Part shown: piece by piece, positions 28,560 to 36,235 of the stretch | How the letters are laid out: each line of letters begins with the position of its first letter | How positions within the stretch are numbered: position 1 is the first letter of the stretch | Assembly: GCA_016716625.1 (NCBI GenBank) | Contig: JADJVJ010000001.1 | Span: 1,488,001-1,552,000, forward strand | Length of the DNA: 64,000 nt | Source of the DNA: Nostocoides sp. | Lineage (GTDB): Bacteria > Actinomycetota > Actinomycetes > Actinomycetales > Dermatophilaceae | Reading direction: 5' to 3' | The notes under the pieces: generated by a model | What the model was told of the DNA's origin: nothing | Databases searched by the model: none | Seen by the model: the letters and a program-made list of their open reading frames with translations, nothing else | Made by a program: the position numbers and the translations under genes

Positions 28560-29572
28560 GCGGCGTCGCGGCGGGACTTCCACAGGCTCGCGATCGTCGT
28601 TACGCCGAGAATGACGACAATCGCCCCCAGCGAGACCGAGATGGGAATCTCCGGGACGTTGACGTGCGCGCCTCCGTTGATGAACGGCAGCGTGTTCTCG
28701 TGGAGGGCGTGCAGCAGGAGCTTGACCCCGATGAAGGCGAGCAGCACGGCCAGCCCAATGCTGAGGTAGATGAGCTTCTTGAGGAGCCCGCCGATGAGAA
28801 AGAAGAGTTGCCGCAACCCCATGAGGGCGAAGAGGTTGGCGACCAGAACGATGTAGGGCTCCTTGGTGAGCCCGTAGATCGCCGGAATCGAGTCGAGCGC
28901 GAAGAGCAGGTCGGTGGTCCCGAGCGCGAGGATGACGAAGAACATCGGGGTGGCTAGGCGTTTGCCGTTCTCGAGGGTGAACAGCCGGGTGCCGTCGTAC
29001 GTCTTCGTTGCCGGGAATCGGTCCTCCATGAACCGCATGAAGCGGTTCTCCTCGTACTCGTCGTCGTCGCTCTCCCCCTCCTTGGCGAGCTTGATCGCGG
29101 TGTAGATGAGGAAGACCCCGAAGATGTAGAAGACCCAGCTGAACCGGGTGATCGCCGCCGCCCCGACCCAGATGAAGAGGCCACGCAGGACGATGGCGAT
29201 GATGATGCCGACCATGAGCGCGAACTGCTGGAGCCGCTCGGGCACCGCGAACTTCGCCATGATGAGGATGAAGATGAAGAGGTTGTCCACGCTGAGGGAG
29301 TATTCGGTGAGCCAGCCGGCGAAGTACTCCCCGGCGAGTTGACCACCCTTGAGCCACCAGAGTGCGAGCCCGAAGATCACCGCGGCGCCCACGTAGACCG
29401 ACAGGGCGACAGTGAGTTCGCGGGTCGACGGTCGGTGCGGTTTGCGGGCGATCCAGAGGACGTCGAAGGTGAGGATGACGGCGGCGATGCCAAGCGTCAC
29501 CCACCACACCCACGGCGGCAGGTCCAGGGCCGGTGTCCCGGCGAATCCGGTGAGCGTGGTCGGGAAGGTCAC
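28547..29572 (-). CDS. TerC/Alx-family membrane protein
   Basis: 341-residue multi-spanning protein (about nine helices) of the TerC family; E. coli Alx and Bacillus relatives move manganese. Acidic membrane motifs EYSLSVDNLFIFILIM and GTTDLLFALDSIPAIYGLT, with the paired Asp residues expected to bind metal, are intact. A charged cytoplasmic loop (EGESDDDEYEENR) divides the halves. GTG start at 29572 with TAGACT six bases upstream suggests a leaderless mRNA, leaving no room for a yybP-ykoY type riboswitch. No tellurite genes accompany it. Confidence 0.92.
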   Translation of the reverse strand: MTFPTTLTGFAGTPALDLPPWVWWVTLGIAAVILTFDVLWIARKPHRPSTRELTVALSVYVGAAVIFGLALWWLKGGQLAGEYFAGWLTEYSLSVDNLFIFILIMAKFAVPERLQQFALMVGIIIAIVLRGLFIWVGAAAITRFSWVFYIFGVFLIYTAIKLAKEGESDDDEYEENRFMRFMEDRFPATKTYDGTRLFTLENGKRLATPMFFVILALGTTDLLFALDSIPAIYGLTKEPYIVLVANLFALMGLRQLFFLIGGLLKKLIYLSIGLAVLLAFIGVKLLLHALHENTLPFINGGAHVNVPEIPISVSLGAIVVILGVTTIASLWKSRRDAAQLS

Positions 29573-29578
29573 CGGGTC

Positions 29579-29584
29579 AGTCTA
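29579..29584 (-). promoter_or_regulatory. Candidate -10 for leaderless terC
   Basis: TAGACT on the minus strand, six bases before the terC GTG. Its first three bases are also the stop codon of the 44-residue ORF upstream. Confidence 0.5.
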
Positions 29585-29716
29585 AGTGGGTGGCGCCGGA
29601 CGCCGAGACTCCGGCAGTTTGGCGACGACGAGTGCATACTGGTCGCCCTCCCAGGGCTGGTCCGCCCAGGCTCCCGCCTTCCCGAGCGCGTATGCCGCGC
29701 ACGGACCCGCGCTCAC
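29582..29716 (-). CDS. 44-residue ORF coupled to uvrB, possible MmcQ/YjbR remnant
   Basis: The GTG at 29716 overlaps the uvrB stop in the GTGA arrangement used by many real gene pairs here, and the frame runs 44 codons to TAG at 29584-29582. The peptide contains GKAGAWADQPWEGDQ, resembling the N-terminal KPGAWxDxPWEGD stretch of MmcQ/YjbR-type proteins, but lacks the rest of that fold. It may be a truncated relic or a real small protein. I saw no continuation in another frame. Confidence 0.35.
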   Translation of the reverse strand: MSAGPCAAYALGKAGAWADQPWEGDQYALVVAKLPESRRPAPPT

Positions 29717-31827
29717 TTGGTCGCCTCGGCGAGTTGGCGGAGCTCCTTCTTGAGGTCGCCGATCTCGTCGCGCAGCCGGGCGGCGAGCTCGAAGTGCAGG
29801 TCCCCCGCGGCTTGATGCATCTGCGCGGTGAGTTCCTGGATGAGCCCGGCGAGGTCGGTGGCGGCCACCCCGCTCGCGAGCCGCGTGGCCGAGAGCGGAC
29901 GTGACGGCATACCCGTCGCCGAACTCCCCCGCCCGCCGTCGGCCTTGCCGCGGCTGCGTGCGCGACCCGACCCGAGAAGCGCCTCGGTGTCGGCGTCCTC
30001 GCGTTGCAGCAGGTCGGTGATGTCGGCGATCTTCTTGCGCAGCGGCTGCGGGTCGATGCCGTGCTCGCGGTTGTAGGCGAGCTGTCGCTCCCGACGCCGG
30101 TTGGTCTCGTCGACGGCCTCGGCCATCGAGGGGGTCACCGTGTCGGCATACATGTGGACCTGACCGGAGACGTTGCGGGCCGCGCGGCCGATGGTCTGGA
30201 TGAGCGAGCGGGTGGAGCGCAGGAAGCCCTCCTTGTCGGCGTCGAGGATGGAGACCAGGGAGACCTCGGGCAGGTCGAGGCCTTCACGGAGCAGGTTGAT
30301 CCCGACGAGGACGTCGTACTCGCCGAGCCGCAGCTCGCGGAGCAGCTCGACCCGGCGCAGGGTGTCGATGTCGGAGTGCAGGTAGCGGACCCGAACCCCC
30401 TTGTCGAGCAGATAGTCGGTGAGGTCCTCGGCCATCTTCTTGGTCAGCGTCGTGACGAGGACCCGCTCGTTGCGGGCGGCGCGCTCGTGGATTTCGTGGA
30501 GGAGGTCGTCGATCTGGCCCTTCGTCGGCTTGAGGATGACCTCGGGGTCGATGAGCCCGGTGGGGCGGATGATCTGCTCGACCACCCCGTCGGCCTTGGC
30601 GAGCTCGTAGGCGCCGGGGGTGGCGGAGAGGTAGATGGTCTGGCCGATCCGTTCGAGGAACTCCTCCCATTTCAGCGGCCGGTTGTCCATGGCGCTCGGC
30701 AATCGGAAGCCGTGTTCGACGAGGGTGCGTTTGCGGGAGGCATCGCCCTCGTACATCGCCCCGATCTGCGGGACGGTGACGTGCGACTCGTCGATGACGA
30801 GCAGGAAGTCCTCGGGGAAGTAGTCGAGCAGACAGTTGGGCGCGCTTCCCGGCATCCGCCCATCCACGTGCATCGAGTAGTTCTCGATGCCCGAGCAGGA
30901 CCCGACCTGGCGCATCATCTCGATGTCGTAGGTGGTCCGCATCCGCAGCCGCTGCGCCTCCAGCAGCTTCCCCTGCTTCTCGAAGAGCGACAGCTGCTCC
31001 TCGAGTTCGCGTTCGATGCCGCCGATGGCCCGCTCCATCCGGTCCGGCCCGGCGACGTAGTGACTCGCCGGGAAGACGTACATCTCCCGCTCCTCCCGGA
31101 CCACCTCTCCGGTGAGCGGGTGCAGGGTGTAGAGCGCCTCGATCTCGTCCCCGAAGAACTCGATCCGGACGGCGAGTTCCTCATACATGGGGATGATCTC
31201 GACGGTGTCCCCGCGCACCCGGAAAGTGCCGCGGGTGAACGCCAGGTCGTTGCGGGTGTACTGCATGTGGACGAACTTGCGCAGCAGGTCGTCCCGGTTC
31301 ACCTCGTCACCGATCCGCAGGGGCACCATCCGGTCGACATACTCCTGAGGGGTGCCTAAGCCGTAGATGCACGAGACGCTGGCGACGACGACGACGTCCC
31401 GCCGGGTCAGCAGCGAGTTGGTCGCTGAGTGCCGCAGCCGCTCGACCTCGTCATTGATCGAGGAGTCCTTCTCGATGTAGGTGTCCGTCTGCGGGACGTA
31501 GGCCTCGGGCTGGTAGTAGTCGTAGTAGCTGACGAAGTACTCCACCGCGTTGTTCGGCAGGAGCTCGCGGAACTCGTTGGCGAGCTGCGCGGCGAGGGTC
31601 TTGTTGGGGGCCATGACCAGGGTGGGCCGCTGGACCTGCTCGATGAGCCAGGCGGCCGTCGCGGACTTGCCGGTACCGGTGGCCCCGAGCAGGACGACGT
31701 CCTGTTCGCCGCGGTTGATCCGCTCGGCGAGCTCGGTGATGGCCTGCGGCTGGTCGCCGGCAGCCTGGAAATCGGAGACCACCTGGAAGGGGGCCACCTT
31801 GCGCTGCAGCTCGGTCACGGGACGCAT
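29713..31827 (-). CDS. uvrB: Excinuclease ABC subunit B
   Basis: DNA helicase-like subunit that verifies damage and loads UvrC. 704 residues: Walker A GATGTGKS at 48-55, the strand-gripping beta-hairpin region YYDYYQPEAYVP, DESH motif II, SATPG motif III, QTIGRAARN motif VI, and a C-terminal UVR motif (HFELAARLRDEIGDLKKEL) for UvrC contact. ATG at 31827 has TACCGT seven bases upstream and no Shine-Dalgarno. It lies after coaE, as in mycobacteria. Confidence 0.98.
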   Translation of the reverse strand: MRPVTELQRKVAPFQVVSDFQAAGDQPQAITELAERINRGEQDVVLLGATGTGKSATAAWLIEQVQRPTLVMAPNKTLAAQLANEFRELLPNNAVEYFVSYYDYYQPEAYVPQTDTYIEKDSSINDEVERLRHSATNSLLTRRDVVVVASVSCIYGLGTPQEYVDRMVPLRIGDEVNRDDLLRKFVHMQYTRNDLAFTRGTFRVRGDTVEIIPMYEELAVRIEFFGDEIEALYTLHPLTGEVVREEREMYVFPASHYVAGPDRMERAIGGIERELEEQLSLFEKQGKLLEAQRLRMRTTYDIEMMRQVGSCSGIENYSMHVDGRMPGSAPNCLLDYFPEDFLLVIDESHVTVPQIGAMYEGDASRKRTLVEHGFRLPSAMDNRPLKWEEFLERIGQTIYLSATPGAYELAKADGVVEQIIRPTGLIDPEVILKPTKGQIDDLLHEIHERAARNERVLVTTLTKKMAEDLTDYLLDKGVRVRYLHSDIDTLRRVELLRELRLGEYDVLVGINLLREGLDLPEVSLVSILDADKEGFLRSTRSLIQTIGRAARNVSGQVHMYADTVTPSMAEAVDETNRRRERQLAYNREHGIDPQPLRKKIADITDLLQREDADTEALLGSGRARSRGKADGGRGSSATGMPSRPLSATRLASGVAATDLAGLIQELTAQMHQAAGDLHFELAARLRDEIGDLKKELRQLAEATK

Positions 31828-31834
31828 GAGGACA

Positions 31835-31856
31835 ACGGTATGCCGTGCCGCCGACA
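31835..31856 (-). promoter_or_regulatory. RecA-NDp/PafBC-type DNA-damage promoter of uvrB
   Basis: Minus strand: TGTCGGCG (31856-31849), eight bases, TACCGT (31840-31835), seven bases, ATG. One mismatch from TGTCRGTG-N8-TANNNT. It fits entirely in the 32-base gap after the coaE stop, so uvrB can be induced apart from coaE. Confidence 0.7.
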
Positions 31857-31859
31857 GTG

Positions 31860-33044
31860 CTATCCCTCCGCGCGCCAGCCGGTGGCCTGCGCCCAGGCGA
31901 GCACGCGCTCATGGACCGCGTCGAACCACGGCTCCTTGCGTTCGGGATAGTCGTCCCAGGCGATCGGGTTGGCGACGATCGACGCCTTGAGCGCGGCATA
32001 CTCCGCGCGCGCGCCCGGGTCGGCGCGCAGCCAGTCCCGGAACCGCAACGCCCACAACCAGCCTGGTGAGCCGACCTCCCGCACGTGGACGTGCACCACC
32101 TGGCCGGGGTCGCAGCCACCATGGAACCGCTTGGGCCACACCCGCCCGTCCTTGCCGTTGTCGGCGACAGTCCCTGCCATCCGCGGGTAGCCCGCGTCGG
32201 CGAGGGCGCGCACGAAACCCGGGTCGTCGGCGTCGCTGAGGGAGTCCACCCCCACCTGGAGGTCGATGACGTCCTTGGCGGCAAGTCCGGGCACGGCCGT
32301 GGACCCGATGTGGTCGACCCGCTGCGCCCGGCCCCCCAGTGCGTACGCCACCCGCGCCGCGAGCCGTGGTCCGGTCGTGGCCCACTGCGGGTCCACGGTG
32401 AGCACGACCTCGACCGGGCGCCGGTGCCGTATGCCGTGGCGCACGTTGTCCTCGAAGGGCACCAGGCGCTCCTCCCAAAGCCGATCCACCTGCGCGAGCA
32501 GCGCCGCCGAACTCCCCTCGTTGTCGAGCCAGACATCCGCGGCGGCCCGGCGGGCAGCATCGTCGGCCTGGGCCGCGATCCGGGCGGAGGCGTCCTCGGC
32601 GGCCATCCCACGGAGGCGGACGAGGCGGTCCAGCCGGGTGTGCGCATCGGCCCCGACGACCAGGGTGAGGTGGTACTGGGCGGCCATGTCCTTCTCCACG
32701 AGGAGCGGCATGTCATGGACGACGATGGCGTCGGCGGGCGCCTCGGCGAACCTCTGCGCGGTCCGGGCCCAGATCGCCGGGTGGGTGATCGCCTCGAGGT
32801 CGGCCAGGGCCGCCGGGTCGCCGAAGACGAGCCGCCCCAGCTCGGCCCGGCGCAGGGTGCCGTCGGTTGCGAGCACCTCGGGCCCGAACCGGGCCACGAT
32901 CGCGTCGAGCGCCGCAGTACCGGGTTCGACGACCTCGCGCGCGATCGCATCCGCGTCCACGACGAGGGCGCCCAACTCGGCGAGCCGGGCCGAGACGGTC
33001 GACTTGCCGGACCCAATCCCTCCGGTGAGCCCCACGCGCAGCAT
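31860..33044 (-). CDS. coaE: Dephospho-CoA kinase fused to a GrpB/UPF0157 domain
   Basis: Last step of coenzyme A synthesis (phosphorylation of dephospho-CoA). 394 residues from ATG 33044: P-loop GGIGSGKST at 8-16, DADAIAREV, and the CoaE lid region in the first 200 residues. Residues about 225-390 are a GrpB (UPF0157) nucleotidyltransferase-like domain, with DHIGSTAVPGLAAKDVIDL. This fusion is known in actinobacteria including Mycobacterium tuberculosis. TAACGT seven bases upstream supports the start. The gene lies between rpsA and uvrB in the usual order, though separated from rpsA here by a PLP-enzyme/kinase pair. Confidence 0.95.
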   Translation of the reverse strand: MLRVGLTGGIGSGKSTVSARLAELGALVVDADAIAREVVEPGTAALDAIVARFGPEVLATDGTLRRAELGRLVFGDPAALADLEAITHPAIWARTAQRFAEAPADAIVVHDMPLLVEKDMAAQYHLTLVVGADAHTRLDRLVRLRGMAAEDASARIAAQADDAARRAAADVWLDNEGSSAALLAQVDRLWEERLVPFEDNVRHGIRHRRPVEVVLTVDPQWATTGPRLAARVAYALGGRAQRVDHIGSTAVPGLAAKDVIDLQVGVDSLSDADDPGFVRALADAGYPRMAGTVADNGKDGRVWPKRFHGGCDPGQVVHVHVREVGSPGWLWALRFRDWLRADPGARAEYAALKASIVANPIAWDDYPERKEPWFDAVHERVLAWAQATGWRAEG

Positions 33045-33051
33045 GGGGCTC

Positions 33052-33057
33052 ACGTTA
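33052..33057 (-). promoter_or_regulatory. Candidate -10 for leaderless coaE
   Basis: TAACGT on the minus strand, seven bases before ATG 33044. No TGTC box is present upstream, so this is not of the damage-inducible type. Confidence 0.5.
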
Positions 33058-33163
33058 ACGGAGCGGCTCAGGAATCGTCGCCTCCGGCGTGCGCTCCTGG
33101 GGAGGTGGCGCACGCCATACTGACTTTCGGTAACCTCACGGCGCAGGTCGGCTCGACACGGAC

Positions 33164-33169
33164 TAAGTT
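33164..33169 (+). promoter_or_regulatory. Candidate -10 for the PLP-enzyme/FGGY kinase operon
   Basis: TAAGTT seven bases before ATG 33177, with no Shine-Dalgarno between; the leaderless spacing seen elsewhere in this window. Confidence 0.5.
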
Positions 33170-33176
33170 GCAGATC

Positions 33177-34589
33177 ATGAGCGACCTCTTCGACGCCCAC
33201 CCGTATGCCGACCGGTTCCCGGTCAACCGCACCCTGCCCGAGCACGGCCGTCCCGCCGAGGAGATCCTCGCCGAGTTGCGCGCCCTGGCTGCCGAGGAGG
33301 ACACCGCCTGGGAGGGTGGGCAGTGTTCGGGGACGATGTACTGCGGGGACCACGAGCACTACGCCTTCCTCACCGAGGCGTTCGGGCTGTACGCGCACGC
33401 CAACGCCCTGCAACGGGACATCTGCCCGAGCGCGACCCGGTTCGAGGGCGAGGTCGTCGCCATGGCGCTGGACCTCATGCACGCTGACGCCGCGGTCGCG
33501 GCCGACGCCAGCGCCGACCCGGTGGGGATGGTCACCAGCGGCGGGACCGGCAGCATCCTCCAGGCGATGCTCTCCTACCGTGACCACGCCCGGGCCACCC
33601 GCGGGATCGAACGCCCCAACATCGTCCGCCCGGAAACCGCGCACCCGGCCTTCGCCAAGGGGGCCCACCTCTTTGGTCTCGACCTGCGCACCGTGCCGGT
33701 CGACCCGGTGACCACCCTGGTCGACCCGGCCGTCGTCGCCGAGCACATCGACGAGAACACCGTCGCCCTCATTGGCTCGGCCGGCAATTACCCTTACGGC
33801 ACCATCGACCCCATCGCCGAGCTCGGGGCCCTCGCCCTCGACCGAGGGGTCGGGTTGCACGTGGACGGCTGCCTCGGCGGATTCATCCTCCCCTTCGGTG
33901 AAGAACTCGGGTATGACGTGCCACCGTTCGACTTCCGGGTCCCCGGGGTGACCTCGATCTCCGCGGACACCCACAAGTACGGGTATGGGCTCAAGGGCAC
34001 CTCGACGGTCCTCTTCCGCGACCGGGCGCTGCGCACCGCCGCCTACTTCCACATGCTCGACTGGACCGGGGGCAAGTACTTCTCCCCCGGCATGGAGGGC
34101 TCGCGGAGCACGGGTCTGCTCGCGTCGGCCTGGGCCTCGATGGTGGCGACCGGGCGGGCGGGCTACCGCACCCATGCCACAGCGATCTTCGAGACCTCGT
34201 TCGCGATGCAGGAGGCCGTCCGCTCCCACCCGGAACTGCGGATTCTCGGCGAGCCGACGTTCCTCTTCGCCTTCACCTCGGAGGCGTTCGACCCCTATCA
34301 CGTGGCCGACCACATGAAGACCCGCGGCTGGCGGTTCAACGGCCTGCAGTACCCCAACGGACTGCACCTGGCGGTCACCCGGCCGCAGACCCAGCCCGGG
34401 GTGGTCGATCGGTTCCGGACCGACCTGGCCGACGCGGTCGCCTACGCCGGCGAGCAGGGTGCGCTGCCGCCGACCTCCGCGGCGATCTATGGGGGCATCC
34501 CGGGTGGACTCACCCCGGAGGCAGAGCACATGATCGGCTCCATGATGGACCAGATCATGGACGCCCAACTCTCGGTGCCGAAGGCCTGA
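33177..34589 (+). CDS. PLP-dependent decarboxylase family, sphingosine-1-phosphate-lyase-like
   Basis: 470-residue fold-type I PLP enzyme. The cofactor lysine is in SADTHKYGYGLKG, closely following the SPL pattern (SxDxHKYG...KG); TSGGTGSILQAM, HPAFAKGAHLFG and HVDGCLGGFILPF (Asp pairing with the pyridine N) are also present. Soluble, without the N-terminal membrane helix of eukaryotic lyases. Two bases separate it from an FGGY kinase, so the two are co-translated. S1P lyase would cleave a phosphorylated amino alcohol to an aldehyde and phosphoethanolamine; amino-acid decarboxylation is the alternative. The physiological substrate is unknown. Confidence 0.85.
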   Translation: MSDLFDAHPYADRFPVNRTLPEHGRPAEEILAELRALAAEEDTAWEGGQCSGTMYCGDHEHYAFLTEAFGLYAHANALQRDICPSATRFEGEVVAMALDLMHADAAVAADASADPVGMVTSGGTGSILQAMLSYRDHARATRGIERPNIVRPETAHPAFAKGAHLFGLDLRTVPVDPVTTLVDPAVVAEHIDENTVALIGSAGNYPYGTIDPIAELGALALDRGVGLHVDGCLGGFILPFGEELGYDVPPFDFRVPGVTSISADTHKYGYGLKGTSTVLFRDRALRTAAYFHMLDWTGGKYFSPGMEGSRSTGLLASAWASMVATGRAGYRTHATAIFETSFAMQEAVRSHPELRILGEPTFLFAFTSEAFDPYHVADHMKTRGWRFNGLQYPNGLHLAVTRPQTQPGVVDRFRTDLADAVAYAGEQGALPPTSAAIYGGIPGGLTPEAEHMIGSMMDQIMDAQLSVPKA

Positions 34590-34591
34590 CC

Positions 34592-36145
34592 TTGCCGACC
34601 CTCCCCGACGACCTCAATCACCGCGTCGTCCTCACCGTCGACCTCGGCACGGGTGGACCGAAGGTGGGGTTCGTTGGGCTCGACGGCAGCATCCTGTGGA
34701 GCGGTTTCGCCCCGACGGACACCACTCGTGGCCCCGGTGGCCGGGCCACCCAGGACGCGGACCACTGGTGGCGAAGCATCGTCCGGCTGACCCGGGCGGC
34801 CCTTGCCGACGGGGTTGTCGACCCGGCCCGGGTCGTCGCCATTGCCGTGACCGGACAGTGGAGCAGCACCGTCCCCGCGGACTCCGAGGGCCACCCGGTC
34901 GCTCCGTGCCGCCTCTGGCTCGACACCTCCGCCGCCGAGCACAGCCGCGCCCTCGTCGGCGGCCCCGTGGTGGGCTACCACCCGACCCGGATGCCCGCGT
35001 GGATCCGGCGCACCGCGGGCGTCCCCTCCCCCTCGGGCGGCGACCCGGTGAGCCACATCCTCGGCTTCACCCGCGACGAGCCGGCGGCGGGGGGCAGCGC
35101 CCGGTGGTTCCTCGAGCCGGTGGACGCCCTGACCATGCGGTTCAGCGGCGTTGCCTCCGCGTCGGCGGCCTCGATGTGCGGGGCCTGGTTGGTCGACGTG
35201 CGGGGTGACCGCACGGCATACGACCCCTACCTGCTTACCCTCGCCGGGATCGACGGCAACCGGCTGCCCCCGCTTGCCGAGGGGCTGCGGGTGGTCGGTC
35301 CGATTCGTCCCGAGGTCGCCGCCGAGCTGGGCCTGCCCGAGTCCGCTGTTGTCGTCGGCGGAGTGCCCGATGTGCACAGCGCGCACCTCGGCTCCGGAGC
35401 GGTCGGCCCGGGCGCGGCCCACGTGACGATCTCGACGACGTCGTGGATCTCCTGCGAGGTGGCCGCGAAGAAGACCGACCCGCTGCATTCCATCGCGACC
35501 GTGCCCGGGCTGCGGCCGGGCAGCTACCTGGTCGCGGACAACCACGAAGCCGCCGGGGCATCGCTGGCCTGGCTCGCCCGGACCTTCCCCGCGCAGGACT
35601 ACGACGAGTTGTGCGCGGAGGCGGCGACCAGCCCGGTCGGCAGCCGCGGCGTCATCTTCACCCCCTGGCTGGCCGGGATGCGCTCCCCCGTCGACGACCG
35701 CTCGGCTCGGGCGCTCTGGCACGGCATGTCCCTGGAGACCAGCCGGGCGGACCTCGTCCGCGCCCTCCTGGAGGGGGTTGCGGTGCAGGCGGCCTGGCTG
35801 CTCGGGCCGGTGGAGAGCTTCGTGGGTCAACGGCTCGACCCGGTGCGGATTTTCGGCGGGGGCGCCCGCTCCGACCTGTGGTGTCAGATCCACGCCGACG
35901 CCATGGACCGGACCTTGGAGCGGGTCGCCGACCCGATGAACGCCCAACTGCGCGGGGCCGCCTTCGTCGCCGGGCTCGCGCTCGGCGTGCTCGCCTGGAG
36001 CCACGTGGCCCAGCTCGTGCCGGTCGACGGTGTCTTCCGGCCCCAACCCGCTGCGGTCTCGGTGTATGCCGCGGCGCGTAAGGCCCTTCCCCGGCTCCAC
36101 CGAGCGACCCGGCCGGTCAGGACACCTAGCAGCGGCCGACGGTGA
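34592..36145 (+). CDS. FGGY-family carbohydrate kinase
   Basis: 517-residue ATP-dependent sugar/polyol kinase of the xylulokinase type. N-terminal LTVDLGTGGPKVGFV (phosphate-1 loop with catalytic-type Asp), VTGQWSSTVP substrate region, HVTISTTSWISC and the C-terminal IFGGGARSDLWCQIHAD signature. The start is TTG at 34592, two bases after the lyase-like gene; the frame is otherwise clear. Substrate not evident, since no sugar isomerase or transporter is adjacent. Pairing with a PLP lyase suggests the kinase makes a phosphorylated substrate for it or handles its product. Confidence 0.87.
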   Translation: MPTLPDDLNHRVVLTVDLGTGGPKVGFVGLDGSILWSGFAPTDTTRGPGGRATQDADHWWRSIVRLTRAALADGVVDPARVVAIAVTGQWSSTVPADSEGHPVAPCRLWLDTSAAEHSRALVGGPVVGYHPTRMPAWIRRTAGVPSPSGGDPVSHILGFTRDEPAAGGSARWFLEPVDALTMRFSGVASASAASMCGAWLVDVRGDRTAYDPYLLTLAGIDGNRLPPLAEGLRVVGPIRPEVAAELGLPESAVVVGGVPDVHSAHLGSGAVGPGAAHVTISTTSWISCEVAAKKTDPLHSIATVPGLRPGSYLVADNHEAAGASLAWLARTFPAQDYDELCAEAATSPVGSRGVIFTPWLAGMRSPVDDRSARALWHGMSLETSRADLVRALLEGVAVQAAWLLGPVESFVGQRLDPVRIFGGGARSDLWCQIHADAMDRTLERVADPMNAQLRGAAFVAGLALGVLAWSHVAQLVPVDGVFRPQPAAVSVYAAARKALPRLHRATRPVRTPSSGRR

Positions 36146-36149
36146 AGCC

Positions 36150-36206
36150 CGCCGATTCGATGTATTTCCGCACCGTATGCCGGTGCGGGAATACATCGAA
36201 TCGGCG
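36150..36206. terminator. Long hairpin between FGGY kinase and rpsA
   Basis: A 25-base-pair inverted repeat (36150-36174 with 36182-36206) with one mismatch and a seven-base loop GTATGCC, in the 90-base gap between convergent genes. It most simply acts as a bidirectional terminator. It is unusually long, has an AT-rich middle and its loop is a copy of the heptamer dispersed through the window. Confidence 0.65.
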
Positions 36207-36235
36207 AGGCGCGAGGCGCGAGGCCTCGTGGTACC

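Noticed and set aside
28547..29572. Tellurite-resistance function and a manganese riboswitch before terC
   Set aside because: No other ter genes, and the -10 box six bases before the start leaves no leader RNA.
32085..33176. N-terminal extension of the PLP-enzyme frame by more than 360 residues
   Set aside because: It is the antisense of coaE-grpB; the family start, the leaderless promoter box and the divergent arrangement all support 33177.
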